From positions 1 to 21,005 of the forward strand of contig JAQGAU010001163.1 of NCBI GenBank assembly GCA_034698045.1: a stretch of 21,005 nt of DNA, written 5' to 3'. How positions within the stretch are numbered: the stretch's first letter is position 1; every line of letters begins with the position of its first letter. The notes beneath the pieces are model-generated. The model did no database searches and had not been told where the DNA came from. It was given only the letters and a program-made list of their open reading frames with translations. Origin of the DNA: Paramacrobiotus richtersi (lineage: Eukaryota; Tardigrada; Eutardigrada; Parachela; Macrobiotidae). Made by a program: the position numbers and the translations under genes. Positions 19,963 to 21,005 of the stretch are shown in pieces.

Positions 19963-21005
19963 ACCTTCCGGAATCAGCTGTCAGGGTTTAGATGGCGAGC
20001 GAAAAGACTTTCCATAAGTATTTCATTCGCACGGGAACCGATCAAAATATCTGTAGTACCGCTGCTGTAGCGCGTTCCCTTTGATACAGTAGAAGTAGTG
20101 GTTATATTTTGTTCTGTATTTTGAATTGTTTGGATTTGAGAAAACACGAGACAGTGGCAATGCGTGGTCAGATACCGTCACGTACAGTAGAAGTATGCAA
20201 ATATTGCAGATATAATATTTTGAATTTCTGGTATGATGAATACAGTATAGTTTGAGTGTTACCGCACACGCATCGCAGTCATTCAGGTCGCTAAATATGC
20301 ATAAATATATTCATAAGCAACCGTATAGGCCCAAAATTATCCAAGGCGACATATTGACAATAAGATGGAAACGAGCCCAATAAGTATACTTACTTAATGT
20401 ACTCCTAACTGGACAATTTTTTGCTGTTTTTGCGTAAGTTCAAACAGCGAATAGTAATGGAATTGCAAGTCACGATATAGCTGATAACATGATAGTAATT
20501 GTGAGGTGGCTTGAACAACCAAATGCATGATTCGCGCAGTCACGGACCGCGATTTTAACACTAACAATTTACGAATTCAGACATCCGTAGTTGCTTGCTA
20601 TTTGAAAACCATAAAAATAAAAAAAGTGCACTTCGATTAACACATATGCATCTAGCATAGAAAACTGGGCTGACCAGTCAGTCATACATTTTTGGAAAAA
20701 TAAAAAAATGTTGCTTTGGGTAATTTACATAAGTGTTGGTCATTAACTTTTGGTTTTTTTAAAAGTTATTGAATTTGTGTCGACAACATAACAAACGGGC
20801 GATGGCGTTTTAAAAGTTGCACTAACAAAGTGTCTTCAAGCCGCTAAATTCTATCATAACCCGCTGAATACCGGGAAACAGGGAAAGTCATCAACAATCT
20901 GAATGGAAGTAAGTGTTCATATGGATACTATATTACTCGTACACATACTACCGGTTTCTGTCGATCCAAATGACGAACGCATACTGTCGTATGCGTTCGT
21001 CATTT
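19963..21005. other. Right-hand region without a recognised gene
   Basis: The left part is the astacin 3' UTR. No AATAAA lies close after the stop; the first clear one is at 20616-20621. TACAGTAGAAGTA occurs twice, near 20085 and 20183. A strong donor-like GAA|GTAAGT follows an ATG at 20903, which could be the tiny first exon of another gene, but this is weak. The region closes with an inverted repeat. Confidence 0.5.
20968..21005. repeat. Perfect 17-bp inverted repeat at the right end of the window
   Basis: Left arm 20968-20984 (AAATGACGAACGCATAC) and right arm 20989-21005 (GTATGCGTTCGTCATTT) are exact reverse complements around the loop TGTC. The right arm ends at the last base given, so the palindrome may be longer. 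Confidence 0.9.

Overview
This is animal nuclear DNA. All four genes are broken up by spliceosomal GT-AG introns, many only 56-80 nt long and others 300-1000 nt. Exons are moderately GC-rich and introns AT-rich. The gene set and compact introns suggest a small-genome invertebrate. An ecdysozoan such as a tardigrade or small arthropod is my guess, but nothing here proves the phylum.

Layout. (1) Positions 1-1747, minus strand: N-terminal 208 codons of a DGAT1-type diacylglycerol O-acyltransferase in six exons, running off the left edge. (2) 1748-2487: a 740-nt divergent intergenic region. (3) 2488-10445, plus strand: a complete 14-exon STRIP1/2 (FAM40) gene, the STRIPAK scaffold, 931 aa. (4) 10446-11423: intergenic, with a poly(A) signal. 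(5) 11424-15746, plus strand: a complete 9-exon SLC27/FATP-type fatty-acid transport protein/acyl-CoA synthetase, 654 aa. (6) 15747-16642: intergenic. (7) 16643-19962, plus strand: a complete 12-exon secreted astacin metalloprotease, 528 aa, with a C-terminal four-bladed hemopexin-like propeller. (8) 19963-21005: no recognised gene; it ends in a perfect 17-bp inverted repeat. Exon limits were deduced by hand from splice sites, reading phase and protein similarity. Every junction keeps frame.

How the genes relate. DGAT1 (last step of triacylglycerol synthesis) and FATP (fatty-acid uptake and activation) act in the same lipid-storage route, with STRIP between them. DGAT1 and STRIP are head to head and may share a promoter. 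STRIP, FATP and the astacin gene run in tandem.

Most notable is the last gene. An astacin (M12A) catalytic domain is fused to a hemopexin domain, the layout expected of matrix metalloproteinases (M10A). One uninterrupted exon encodes the fusion joint. The protease keeps its zinc motif, but the Met-turn has Leu and Phe in place of the usual Met and Tyr. Introns and spacers also carry short tRNA-box-A-like repeats that may be worn SINE heads.
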